Assembly: GCA_027186245.1 (NCBI GenBank)
Contig: CP114493.1
Span: 2,425,501-2,489,500, forward strand
Length of the DNA stretch: 64,000 nucleotides
Source: Coriaria nepalensis
Taxonomy: Eukaryota > Streptophyta > Magnoliopsida > Cucurbitales > Coriariaceae
Direction: 5' to 3'
The translations under genes were made by a program, and so were the position numbers. The notes beneath the pieces are model-generated. The model searched no databases. It saw only the letters and a list, made by a program, of their open reading frames with translations, and had not been told where the DNA came from. How positions within the stretch are numbered: the stretch's first letter is position 1; each line of letters opens with the position of its first letter. Positions 37,339 to 48,749 of the stretch are shown one piece after another.

Positions 37339-38090
37339 GATGAAGACCTGAGCACCCAACAGGGGCTCAACAGCTTATAATGCTTATTTAGCTCCCAAGA
37401 AGATGAAAACCTGAGCACCCGACAATAGCTCAGCAACTTGGAGTGCTTATTTGACGCCCAAGAAGATGAAGACCTGAGCACCCGATAGGGGCTTAGCAAC
37501 TTAGAGCGCTTATTTGGCATCCAAAGAGATGAAGACCCGACATTTAATGGGGACTCAGTATGCAACAACTTAAAGTGCTTATTTGAAACCCAAGATGATG
37601 AAGACCTGAACACCCGATAGGGGCTCAACAACTTGGAGCACTTATTTGGCGCCCAAGGAGATGAAGACCTGAGCACCTAAGAGTAGCTCAGCAACTTAGA
37701 GCACTTATTTGGTGCCTAAGGAAATGAAGACTTGAGCACCCGACATAGGCTCAACAGCTTAGAGCGCTTATGTGGCACCCAAGGAGATGAAGACATGTGC
37801 ACCCGATAGGGACTCAATATAAAAAAACTTGGAGTGCCTATTCAGCACCCAAGATGATGAAGACCTGAGCACCCGATAAAGGCTCAACATTTTGGAAGGC
37901 GCTTATTTGGCGCCCAATTAAATGAATACTTGGGCACCCGACAAGGGTCTAGTATCCAACAACTTGGAGCACTTATTTGACGTCTAAAGTAAAGAAGATC
38001 TGAGCAGTTGATAGGGGCTTAACATCCAGCATAATCGAAGTGCTTATTTGGCACCAAAAGTAATAAAGAGCTAAACGCCCACAAAAGGCT
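37339..38090. repeat. 63-bp tandem array, about 12 copies
   Basis: Units start with gatgaagacctgagcaccc and continue ggggctcagcaacttagagc, then gcttatttggcgcccaagga. Starts at 37339, 37402, 37465 and 37528 are exactly 63 bp apart; later intervals are 63 to 70 bp. Because 63 is a multiple of three, the minus strand stays open over several units, giving a 21-residue repeat of the type VLRSSSSWAPNKHSKLLSPYR. It lies downstream (on the minus strand) of the gypsy-type ORF at 38319-40250, so it may be the 3' part of that element. Confidence 0.9.
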
Positions 38091-38318
38091 CAGTCTTTAA
38101 AAACCTAATAGCTTAATACTAGCATAGTATTTGAGTTTATTTTATCTGACAAGCTTAACCCTTATGTGTTCAATTTTTCAGAAAAGAGGAAAAGGAGACC
38201 TTAATTGGAAAACCAAGTATTAAAAGAAAAGCAAAAGACTTAAACAAAAGTTTTCATTCACTAGGTGAAGTTTGATTACAAGCTTAAAGTACAAAAAGAA
38301 AAAAAATAGTACAACTAT

Positions 38319-40250
38319 TTATAGACCAGTTGCGGGAGGATGGTCAGCTCCAATTATAGTAGTATGAAGACTAAGGTCTTCATCGTCAGGCACTTCCCCC
38401 TCAGTAGTGGTTGGGGCTACAGCTGCCTCTTCACCTTTAGTTTCAGCCTCATCTTCGGAGGCCTCATTATCAGGAAGCTCGATCTCATCCACATTAAGGC
38501 CCGGGAACTTCAGATCGACTATGGCAAGGCACGACAGGAAGCCCTTATCTATGATCTCAGACCTTAGTATGGAGAACTCTTCAGAATCCAAGTATTATGC
38601 CACAACGACACTCTCTATATTAAGAACTTGAGCCTTGAGTTATTCCAGATCGGCTTGGGCAAGCTTTAACTACTCTCCAGTCTCCTGAAGCTTGACTTTG
38701 ACCCCTTTTTGGAGATTGACGTCCTCATGATACTTCTTGATAAGTTGGTTTTTCTTAGGAGTTAACTCCTTCACTTTTTGAACCGAGGAAAAAATACTTT
38801 GCTTCAGCTTCTCATTCTCAGATCACAAGCATTCAACCTCCTCCTGTTGGAAGGTCTGAATTGAGGCCCTCATGATAGCTGAAGCAATGTGGCACTGAGA
38901 TGAAATAAATATAAGTTAGGAAATTCGACATTGAATCAAGATGTAACGCTAAAGTAAAATAAAGAGCTTACTATAGAGAGGCTAGTGCTCAAAATCTCTT
39001 GGACTTCCGAGAGTGAGAGAGCTGCTAACTTGAGGGTCTTCTATGTCAAGTGCAGGTCTGTCATTTCCTTCAGATAATCCTAAGGGAACCCTTGCTGATC
39101 CATGGCTCCAGTAGGGGACCTAACCTAAATTGTTGGGTCAGAAAGGCCAGCATGGCCGTGCACCAGGAAAGGGGTGAGGCTGAGGCAGGCATGGCCCATG
39201 GGGGAGTAACCAAGGGAACATCAACGGGGGTCTACAGAGGAGCAACTGGGGAGGGGTTGGGGGAGCTAGACATGTCTACCCTCACAAGCAGTTCTTTAGT
39301 TTGAGGCCTTTTGCCTTGACATGGTTTGAGAGACGGCCCTTGCTTTCTTTTGGAGGCGGCTTTAACTTCTCTTCTCTCTCTCTGCTCCAAGTATTTGCGG
39401 TCAGTAAGGGTTGCGACCTCAAACTTAGAGATATTTTATGCAAAAAGATTCAAGTTTTAGAGCGCACAATCGAGAAAATAATTAAGACTAGGACATGGAA
39501 AAAGAACTATTCTATGGAAGAGCCCTCATTTCAGCTTGGGGGACATTATGTAGGGGGTTGACATCTAAGGGGAGGTCAGAACATACTAAACCTCAGTTCG
39601 TCAGATGGTCAATTGTCAGAACTGCCCTAAAATTCCTATCAGCCTTAGGCTTATTCATTATTGCCTCCCACACTATCTCATCCATCTCCGAGAGAAGAAT
39701 CTCTATCCTTAGGGTACACTTCTCTTGGTACTCAGTGCAGAGGTTGTAACGGCAGGCAAGGCACTGCCAATTCTTGGTCAGAATGAACTATTTCTCTTTC
39801 CAAAACTTATTGGCTTGAGGAAGGCCGGTTATTGGTTTGCCCTTCTCCAAAGTGGTATAGTACCATCCTCGGTTGCTCCAACTCAGGCTGACCAAAGAAA
39901 GGAAGTATCTTGTACGGGGCTCATAGTAGAGTTCGAACAGTCCCAGCAGGGTTCTCCAGGCATTCGGTATAAAGGGCCCAGAGGTAGTTGTCAGGTGTAT
40001 GGCAACGATTAGAAGATGTCCATGTAGATGGTTGTGTCTGCAAACCCATCAACACCTACTAAGAATATCTGCTGATGCTCCTCAGGTACTCGGATGTTGA
40101 TGTAGGACGGACGTTATACTCTGTCAAGATATGAAAGCGATCATACTCTTTGAAAGTCGAGCCTATTTCTCTGTAGTGGTCGGACCGAGGCAAAGCCACA
40201 CCCCTTGTTTTCTTCTTTGGTTCATGCTGGACTTTCCTAGGCCTATCCAT
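38319..40250 (-). pseudogene. Gypsy-type non-autonomous element ORF (putative plant transposon protein)
   Basis: Minus-strand frames with stops and shifts. A start MDRPRKVQHEPKKKTRGVAL lies at 40250. Then come IFLVGVDGFADTTIYMDIF, GWYYTTLEKGKPITGLPQ (about 39830), MNKPKADRNFRAVLTIDHLT (about 39650) and an acidic C-terminal part ending at 38319 (FSILRSEIIDKGFLSCLAIV and an E/D-rich tail). The middle contains coiled-coil sequence (ELTPKKNQLIKKYHEDV). This resembles the gag-like ORF with a gypsy-type transposase-associated domain found in plant LARD/TR-GAG elements. No pol was found. The assignment rests on overall texture, so it is moderate. Confidence 0.6.
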
Positions 40251-42356
40251 CTCGGATGTACCTGACCATGATCGAATGTATCATGATCGGATGGATGTTC
40301 GTAGTCCTTGATGTCCTATCCCAAACGACTAGGTATGATCCTACGGTCAGTCAACAGGGTGAAAAAATCGCTTGTGTTGGGAAACTCTGAGGAGCAGGAT
40401 GACCGAAAATGATTTTAAAGTTAATTAATATGGCAAGAATCTGTCTAAGTGTTGAGAGATTCTGAGGAGCAGGGTAACTGAGCATGGTACTAGGGTCAAG
40501 CAGAATGTGAAAATCGCCTAAGTATTGGAAGTCTAGAGAAAAGGACCAAGATCCAGGCATTAGAAAGAGGTAAACACCTATGCAATTAGTGCTTAGGTCT
40601 ATTTCTGATCAAAATGCATTTCTTAAAGAAAGCTAAAAGTAGGAAAAATAATCTATGAAGAACATGAAGAAGAGTTCAAAAAAGTCGAGAAATGCACAAA
40701 AATTAGAGAATAAGACACCACCTTGTGTCCTTTCAGAGGCAGGGGAGAAAACTTACTTGCTTTGTCAAATATGGCTAGTTGAGTAAATGATTCAGATGGT
40801 AGTTCGTGGTAGTTGAAGTGATGGGGAGGGGCAACAAATTTCGCGAAGAACAGTGAGAGAGAAAGGAAACTTTTGAATCTGAAAGAAAGGAAAGCTTGGG
40901 AAGAATGGGTGTAAATATGAAGGAAGAAGAAGGAAGGGGAAGGGACGTGACGGTTACGTGTGACAGCTAACTAGGGACACGTGTTATCAACCTCAGGGTT
41001 ATCAAATTTTATGAAGAACGTAATTTCGAGGAGCACTTAAGATACTGCCTTGCGTCCTTTCACATCCCTCAGTACAGACGGGGGCCGATAAAGACTATGA
41101 AGGTGGGTTAGTCTTTTCAATATTTCTTTTAATGAAATTGATTAAAATTTAATTATTATATAACTTTTCTCTAACAATAATATTCATAATTATTATTAAT
41201 TAAAATTCATCTCTAATATTTATTTTCGCTCCTAATTTTATTATTGAATTTCTATGTTTCACTTCAAAAAAGTGGTCATAAGATTAAGACATGAAAATTA
41301 TAAATCAGAATAAATAAATATTCTATTACTTAAATTATCCATTAATATATAATAATAATAATACATTGCAAGTTGGGGAGATATTCACATTAATTGCAGT
41401 CATTGAAAGAAATAAATATTGGAGAGTTTAATTCACATGAAGAGTTTTAAAACTTGGCACTGACTTTAAGAGAGTGCCAAACTCAACTTTTCACATGACG
41501 CTAGTGCCTAAGCTCAACTTTTCTATGTCATTTGTGAACTAAATATTCTTACCGTTAAAAAATGACATAAAAAAGTTGAACTGAAGTGTTGGAAAAAGAA
41601 AATAAAACCCATCTTAGAATATAGTGGAAAAGACGAAAAGAAGAAAAAAACGATCTCTGGGCATGAGATCAAGCAAAGAAAGGCCACGAAGAGCTGCCAA
41701 CTCTGAGCTGGGATAGAGGAAGAAAACATGTGGAGCTAAAAGTTAGTTCTTTTGAGCACGATGGGGGAATGAGGGAGCTAGAAAATCTATTTATACAAAT
41801 GATGAGAGTGCAAGAACTAATAACTGAAATACATTTAATCGATACGTTGAAATGGTACTCGTTTTTACCATTTAACTAAACATGATAATAAAAGGTTTAG
41901 ATCGATAGTTTTGCCTGGTATTTTCAGACGTAAATTTTTGCCGTGCGATATTATTTAATTGCACTAGCTAGCTATGATATTTATCTACAACAAAAGCTAC
42001 TTCCTGCGTTTGGTGTAGTACAGAGAAAGAAAGCGTGCTGGTTTGAGAAATTATCAAATGTATATATATGCCATATGGTGTATGTAATTCTTGTGAGATG
42101 GGATGGTGAGTCTTATAGATGTATGATGGGTTCCCCCTCAATTCTGTCACAAGATGAGTTGCATACACCCAATGCATTGAATTAATAGTGAATAGTGAAT
42201 ACTTTCTCATGCTGGTTAAGCACCGATTCTTTATTTTATCATACATGAAGATTACTTTTATAACAAGTACAGATACAAAATATCCAAGACCCTATTGAAT
42301 CGATAAACACATGATTATCACATCATTATTAGGGCAGAACATGATCATGTCATTAC
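40251..42356. other. Element flank and spacer upstream of the first nsLTP 3' end
   Basis: 40300-41110 is probably the leader/LTR of the minus-strand element. Two related phrases, ttgtgtcctttcagaggc (40734) and ttgcgtcctttcacatcc (41051), occur about 320 bp apart. 41110-42356 is AT-rich with no gene recognised. Confidence 0.4.
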
Positions 42357-42357
42357 A

Positions 42358-42669
42358 TTATTCTTTTACTGAACTGCAATCCGGAGGGAAGGTAACTTGA
42401 CAGGTCTGGGCAATGTTGTTGGCATTAGGAGAATTTAGATACGCCGCATAATTTGGGTTGTTGTAGTATTGACAGAGACAATAGTGGGGCTGTGCTTTGA
42501 CCGCATTGCAACAGCGAGTTGAAGGTGTGGTTCCGAATGCTATTGTACTCCCGCATGGGACAAGTGAGTTTGGGTCGCATGATGCAGAAGGAGGTGGAGC
42601 CGCCTCTGTTCGAGCCAGTAGGATCACGGCCAATGAGAATAATACTGCTACTACAAATGATACCTTCAT
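42358..42669 (-). CDS. Type-2 non-specific lipid-transfer protein
   Basis: Single exon of 103 codons. The ATG at 42669-42667 gives MKVSFVVAVLFSLAVILLARTEA, a signal peptide cleaved near AEA/EAA, then a mature domain with the eight-cysteine pattern: SC, VPC, CC, CLC, TC and DC. The CC pair at about residues 52-53, CLC with a single residue between cysteines, and a C-terminal FPPDC fit type-2 nsLTPs. Such proteins bind lipids in a hydrophobic cavity and are secreted to the wall or apoplast. A paralogue lies 2.8 kb to the right in the same orientation. No defects are seen. Confidence 0.95.
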   Translation of the reverse strand: MKVSFVVAVLFSLAVILLARTEAAPPPSASCDPNSLVPCGSTIAFGTTPSTRCCNAVKAQPHYCLCQYYNNPNYAAYLNSPNANNIAQTCQVTFPPDCSSVKE

Positions 42670-42756
42670 TTTCAAGCACTGCCAGGATTGACGTTGGGTT
42701 TAGTACTAGAGAGAGAGAAGGGGTTGCTTGGTGGATACGGTTGACGTTCATGTGTG

Positions 42757-42764
42757 AATTTATA
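42757..42764 (-). promoter_or_regulatory. TATA box of the first nsLTP2 gene
   Basis: TATAAATT on the minus strand, about 88 bp upstream of the start codon. The second nsLTP2 gene has the same ctctataaattcacaa-like context, so the promoters are also related. Confidence 0.7.
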
Positions 42765-42789
42765 GAATTAGAGATTGGGATTGGTGAGT

Positions 42790-44400
42790 AGAAATTGTAA
42801 AACGCTATTATGATGGCAAGGAAATTGGGGTCGTTCTTAGTTAATATTGAATGGTCTAATTAATTATGAGTTAGGCAAAGTTGAAGTAGTGAGGGCAAGT
42901 TAGCCTTGGTGGCCAAATTCTTGGCACGATAGTGTTGGAAAAATTAAGGATTAAGGTTGGTTTGAGTTTGATTGAATTTGAAAACCAGCAACAACTTATT
43001 CTGCAGCGGAAAATTAGAAAGAATAGAACAGCAAATAACTGATAAAAAATTTCAATTTTATTAAATGAATATGATTAACTAAATATCAATTAAAAATTGA
43101 AAATTGAAATATCTAAGACATGATTATTAATATTGATTGAGACTTAAACTACCTAAGATACAACAAATAAACTGCTTTAAACTTAAACAGACAACTTCTG
43201 ATTTGCATTCTAAACTTAGTGAAAATTTTAACCAAAATGATATCTAGTGGATATACTCTTCCCCAAAATGCTTCAATACACTTCTAATGAGCTTGCAAAC
43301 TTGCTAGAACCTGATTTGGATCAAAATGAAATCAAACTTACAGACTTGCTTTGCTGATCAAGCAACATACAAACCAAAACTGCAGCTAATGCTATTGCTG
43401 ATATAACAGACGTCAACTTATCGACCTATCGAGTTATCGATTCATCGAGCCATTAACCTATTGAGACATCTATACATTGAGTTATCGACCCATCGACCCT
43501 TTGAGCCATCAACCCATCGACCTTGATCACTCTTTATTTTTCATTAGGAAATGATTTCACCTTCTTCAATCAGACAGATTCTGGCTACGTTAAAATTTCT
43601 CAATATTGGGTGGCTAGGTGGCTAAATTGTTCGTAGCCTATATAGACCACAAGAGTGGCTCTACTTGTAATTTGTAATTTTATTTGTTGAAATAGAGAGA
43701 TGTTAGTTTATACTTTGTGAAGCCCAAATTTGCAGGCATCCCAAACCCAGTCCTAAATCCCGCTGTCTTTGGGTCACCAGGTTTGTTGGCTTCACGTTGC
43801 ATGTGAACTAATTCTCGTGTGTGAGACTTAGGGTATATTATTTGGTTCCATTTGTTAGTAGAAGTGGAATGAATCTATTGTTTAGTTCGAAAAAATGATT
43901 AAATGAGAATAATTTTTGATTCCCACTTGAATGAAAAAGTTATTCTTTCATTTATATCTAAATAAGTATTTTTGGTGGAAATAAAAATAAACATAAATTT
44001 ATATAAAATTTTTTTCGTAATTTTTTAAATTCTGCTATGGCACTTGGATAATATTTGAAACTTCATCTTGAAATGGACAACAAAAAAATTATCATTTTCA
44101 TTTTTATTCATACTCATTCCATGAGTAACGAAACGAAAAACAAAATTTTTTTTATCATATTCATTCTCTTCTCATTCTCATTCTTATTCCCGCAAAGGAA
44201 TCGAGCTAAACGTGCCTTAAGGGTTATACCATTTGGTCTATTTCATCAAATGCCTCGGTATCCTAGTGCTTGCTTTACTGTATTGGGATATTTGGTCTAG
44301 TACAAATGATGCAGTCTTTATTGGTGAATAAATGAGCTACCATGGTATCCTAGTCAAAGTTATGAATTGGTTAAGGGGAGTTAAATCCTTTGGTAATGAT
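42790..44400. other. Spacer between the nsLTP2 genes, left part
   Basis: No gene seen. A TGTTGGAAAAATTAAGG start at about 42933 and AT-rich text to 43400 resemble retrotransposon LTR sequence. At 43415-43530 a loose repeat of the words tatcgacc, catcgagcc and attgag occurs. A comparable atcgagcatcgag text recurs at 47690-47930. Confidence 0.4.
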
Positions 44401-44429
44401 TGAGGTTTCTTCTTCTTCCTTTGGTTTGG

Positions 44430-44850
44430 ACACAACTTGGATTTTTTGGGCCGTGAGATTAAACCTCATGTAAGAAGGATTTCGAGTTTAAGTAAGTGGT
44501 CTTTGCCGAACTCATGTTCGTTTAAGGTGAATGTAGATGAGGCTTTCAAGCACTCTTCTAACTATGCTTCTTGTGATGATGTGATTTGGAATGATGTGGG
44601 TGTAGTTTGTGGAGCTCTTTATCATCCGCTTATTAGTGATTCAAGTGTTAGGGTGGAAATTAATACTCTGTCTTACCAGATTCGACAAGCTTTCTTCTAT
44701 GCTCAGTTTCCTCTTTAGTGTCGTGCAATTATCTTGGTCCGTCTTCGGTATTAATCATGATTGTCCAAACTGGACTGTGAGAGATAATGACATACGATTT
44801 AGTTTTGGCTGCTGTAATTTAAAAATTTTCTTTCTCATATCATTCGACAA
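44430..44850 (+). pseudogene. RNase H-like domain relic (LINE-type)
   Basis: Reads WSLPNSCSFKVNVDEAFKHS, CDDVIWNDVGVVCGALYHPL, then VRVEINTL. This is the start of the plant RVT_3/RNase H-like domain (P..G..KLNVDG, GGV.RD..G, AE..A). The active-site order is degraded and the frame breaks near 44700. Such domains are found at the end of plant LINE pol and in many genomic relics. Confidence 0.6.
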
Positions 44851-45478
44851 TGTAATTCTTTAGCTAATTTACAATTTAATGTTTTGAGTTTCTTTCTTAA
44901 TGAGTACTCTCTTCCTCTTTCCTCTTTCTGTCAAGATTTGTTTAGGGAATAATAAAAGATGTGTTCCTCCTCATATTAGTAAGTAATCTCTTTCTCCATT
45001 TAATAAATCCACTGTTTTGTTAAAATAAAAATATGTTGTGTATGTTTCATGTGGCATGGAGCATGAAAATATAAATCACTGCTTATCAATTCAATGCTGC
45101 TTTTGGAACATTAAGAAATTTGAAAAAGACCCATTCATATCCATATTGATATATAAGTAATACAACATCAAGACACTAACGACAGAATGACATATAATGA
45201 AGACCATGACGTACCTGAAATTATGCCTATTACAACCGATCTTCTTTTAGTACAGAGAAGCATTTATATATGATATAATTATGAAAGCACACTTTAACAC
45301 ACGACAAATTTTAATCAAGTACTTCCTTCCTCTCTTTACTATCTCTTCTACCCATTTCACCATGCGCACCAAGATGCACATATAAAAAGAGAGATAAAAA
45401 CTAAAATAAGATATATAATATAAGATGAGATGATTTCCTTAAACAAGCTGCCGGGATGTTGGAATCAGGCAATTATAT
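44851..45478. other. Spacer 3' of the second nsLTP2 gene
   Basis: Nothing coding recognised. Confidence 0.5.
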
Positions 45479-45772
45479 CTAGCACTTAGGGAAGGGAGTT
45501 TTACAAGTGTTGGCAACCTTCCTAGCATTAGGGGAGTCCACAAATTTCTTAAGATTTGGGTTCTTAAGGTATTGGCAAAGGCAAGGCCTTTGCTCCTTGA
45601 TCTTGCTGCAGCATTGTGCGGAAGGTGGAGATGATGATGTTATTGCACCCACACATGGGCTCAATTGAATTGGGCTGCAAGTCACAGCCGCCGTTGACAC
45701 CTTTGTTTCAGCCAAGAGAAGGGCAATAACTAATATGGCGAATAGTGTTGCTATATATGATGATGCCTTCAT
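45479..45772 (-). CDS. Type-2 non-specific lipid-transfer protein (paralogue)
   Basis: Single exon, 97 codons. MKASSYIATLFAILVIALLL starts a signal peptide that ends near STAA. The mature part shows all eight cysteines (TC, SPC, CC, PC-L-C, TC, KC) with the CLC signature and stops directly after the last cysteine (FPKC). It is smaller by a few residues than its neighbour at 42358-42669 and clearly diverged, so the duplication is not recent. Secreted, lipid-binding role by family. Confidence 0.95.
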   Translation of the reverse strand: MKASSYIATLFAILVIALLLAETKVSTAAVTCSPIQLSPCVGAITSSSPPSAQCCSKIKEQRPCLCQYLKNPNLKKFVDSPNARKVANTCKTPFPKC

Positions 45773-45825
45773 GATGATTTTCTGTCCTTCAATTAGCTAG
45801 GGTTGTAGCTAAAGATGTGTATCCT

Positions 45826-45867
<42 letters not shown>

Positions 45868-45915
45868 AGTGTGATTTGGTGCTCATGGTGATGAGGTTTG
45901 TTGTGAATTTATAGA
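45826..45915 (-). promoter_or_regulatory. Leader GA/CT tract and TATA box of the second nsLTP2 gene
   Basis: On the plus strand a (GA)n tract lies at about 45830-45867, which is CT-rich in the transcript leader. A TATAAATT on the minus strand lies at about 45907-45914, about 135 bp upstream of the start. Confidence 0.65.
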
Positions 45916-48128
45916 GTGAGATCAAGGGTAAGAAGAAAAGGGGAAGAGGGCAATTAAGGAAAAAAAAAATGATGCAACCATGGTTAATGGAGTTAACTAT
46001 TTGAGTCAGGTAAAAGTTGAAAAAAGATACAAATAATAATTAGGGCAAGTGAGCTACAGAGCGAAAGCATATAAGATTCACTTTTGGACCGAACGTATAA
46101 AAAATTTCTTAGTTGGTAATTTTGAAAATATTGAATGCATTAAAAAACTAGAACATGTAAAAGCTTTCATGATAATCACTAATCAGTACATGACCATGAT
46201 CGGTGGTACTTGTCATCTGGCAAGATGTTGTTATGTGTGATTCGGTGGAATACTTTATGTAAAGACAATGGCATGTGATTAGTATAAGGAAACGTTGTGC
46301 AATATTAATTCAGATAATATGTTTCTTGACAGACTCGTCTACTCTTTTTTGTTTTTTTTGTATTTTTGTATTTTTAAGTTAATAATAAAAACACACGATT
46401 CTTCACGAAGGTAGCACCTACTTGTATTAGTTGAGGAGGAGAAAGTTTCAAGTGAAACCGGCGTATAATAGTCATGAGAGGGTGAAATGAGATCCACGAT
46501 ACTTTCTCGTTGAAGAGACACTTATTTTAGTGTTACGTACCATTTTGTAACGGATTTGCATAATTTTCTTAGATTTTTACATTTTACCGATGCGAAGCAG
46601 GCACTAAACAATACTTAACTACTTATATGTACTAGTTAAGAATACATTTATATATGTTCATTATGAATACACTTAGATAAAACCATAAATTAATAATAAA
46701 TAAACTAAATAAACTAAACTAAAGGAAGACAAAAAAAAAATTAACAAGATAAAATTTTAAGAAATAGTACATATGGGATATTTTTTTAAGAGAGTTTTGT
46801 TTTGTTTTATTTATTTTTTCTTTTTTTAATACAAAAGAGAAAGCTATATGTTGAGATTCTAATCATCAATGAGATTTCAACTCTAGATATATATGATTAG
46901 AATGTTTCATAGAAAGTATTTTTGTAATTTTGTAAAGTGTATGCTCGTTAAATTAATTCAATTTTTATCTGAATGAGATATACTATTTATGTGTAACGAT
47001 CTTTATATAAATATTAGCAAGTGGTTATTATTATGATTAATAAGGAGAATATTTGTGAAATTAACCCCAAATAAAACTTTGTTTAAAAAGTTAGACTCAA
47101 CAAAAATTTTGTGGCAAATATGTCCTCCTAGTTTGAATTTAACTGACTTTTTATATTAAGTTTTTTTTAAAAATATATAATTACTTTTTTACCTATCAAT
47201 TAATTAAAAAAAAATACAAAAACAATAACAATAACTTTTCACCTTCCCTTCATTTTCGCACCACCATCATATTCATGTTTTTCTTTAGCTCATTCTTCAT
47301 CTTTTTCAAGTTTAAACTTCATCCTCTTCAAACGAAATCTTTTTCATCCCCTAAAATTCCATCTACTTCTTTAATTTCGAAGTTAATCCGACTCAACAAT
47401 AGTTCGAACAAAAAATCTAAATAAAGAGGAGTTAAAGAAGCAACAAAAAGATTTGCTGGAGAAAGCCATGAATGATGACATGCAACCTAAGTTGGCGCCG
47501 AAAGCAATAGTAGAAGGTAAATTTCAGACACTTGAAAACTAGGTTTTTTTTTGTTTCATATTTAATATTTGGTGTGTTTTAGATTGAAATGTGTGTTATT
47601 GATTGAGTAATATGGGTTTGGAGTGAAATGTTGGTGAAAATGATGAGAAAATGCCCAATCCATGAAGTTCCCTACGGCTTGAGCTCTGAATCTTAGAGAC
47701 TTCGAGTATTCTGTTTGATCTCAATGCTCGATAGGCCTTGGACATACCCATCGAGCATCGAGATGAGATATTTGAGAATTTGATCTCTGATATCAATGCT
47801 CAATGCATGATGGGTTAGTCAGACTAGACCCCTCGAGCATCGAGTATTGAGAACTGATACCAATTCTCTTATCTCATCTTCATGCTCGATTGGTACATTC
47901 ATGGCCCATTGAGCATTGAGGTCCCTCTAGATGGGCATCTAGCCATGTAGTAACATATATATATATATATATATTTAATGTTAAATTTAGTGTTAATTGC
48001 CTTATATTTCTATTTAATTTCAGAGAAAAGAAGTTGCAACTAGTGAGGTGCTTACGAATATCTCACATCTCCAACTCTTTTGGTATATGTAATGTGCTAG
48101 CTTGTAATCGTCATTGCAGCCATAGTCT
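45916..48128. other. Gene-free spacer
   Basis: No gene recognised. A tract at 47690-47930 repeats words such as cgagcatcgag and catgctcgat. An (AT)n tract lies near 47956-47975. Confidence 0.45.
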
Positions 48129-48749
48129 GAAGTGGATTTTCCCTTTCAAAGTTACCCACTATACATGAGGTCCTTTATAATCTCTTGAATGGATGTGTCC
48201 ATACTACAGTTGAGAAATATCTAAATAATGTTCAATAGGACACATATGCTCTCCATAAATGTCTCTTTGCAAGACCCTTAATATTTGCTTCCTTGCATTA
48301 ACAATTTGGATTTTAAGCTCTCTCTCAAGTAACTCAGTAGCCAACTTTATCCTTTTATTTATAAAGTTCTCTCTTTCAGGCATATGTTGGACAGAGAAAA
48401 TGTGAGAATAGAGAGAACTTCATCAATAAAATGATAGATTAGGATGCTAAGTTGCTTGAGAGAGAGCTTAAAGTTAAAATTATTGATGCGAGGAAATGCA
48501 TGTCAAGGGCCTTACAAAGAGTCTTTTATTGAGAATATGTGTGTCTTGTTAAATATTATTTCGATGCTTTAATAATTACTAACAGTCTTCGATGAGCATT
48601 CTTAATTGTAGCATGGACACTTGTCAAAGAGGTTGGGAAGGACCTCAGGTGAAGTGGTTAACTTTGGAAGGAGAAATCTACTTTCAGATCATGCATGAAG
48701 TGAGAGCTGGTTAAGTCAACAAGTTGTGTATAACTAGTAAATCCACTTC
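48129..48749. repeat. Long imperfect inverted repeat
   Basis: Left arm about 48129-48376, right arm about 48411-48749, loop about 35 bp. Matching blocks in order (left against the reverse complement of the right): gaagtggatt; tttcaaagtta/ttccaaagtta; gaggtcctt; gtgtccat[ac]ctac; gacacatat/gacacacatat; taagctctctctcaag; aagttctctc. The right arm has about 60 extra bases near 48680-48740. Translation of the right arm (KLLERELKVKIIDARKCMSR) looks weakly protein-like, so the arms may be two opposed copies of a gene fragment. Terminal inverted repeats of a transposon were not found. Confidence 0.8.

Noticed and set aside
39050..39561. Plus-strand open frames of 84-86 codons
   Set aside because: They are shadows of the minus-strand gypsy-type ORF, which has the recognisable sequence.
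42425..42751. 108-codon minus-strand frame overlapping the first nsLTP2 gene
   Set aside because: Its ATG lies only a few bases downstream of the TATA box, so it is probably not in the mRNA, and the frame shadows the cysteine-rich ORF.
46049..46240. 63-codon plus-strand frame
   Set aside because: No homology recognised, no promoter or splice context; consistent with chance in AT-rich DNA.
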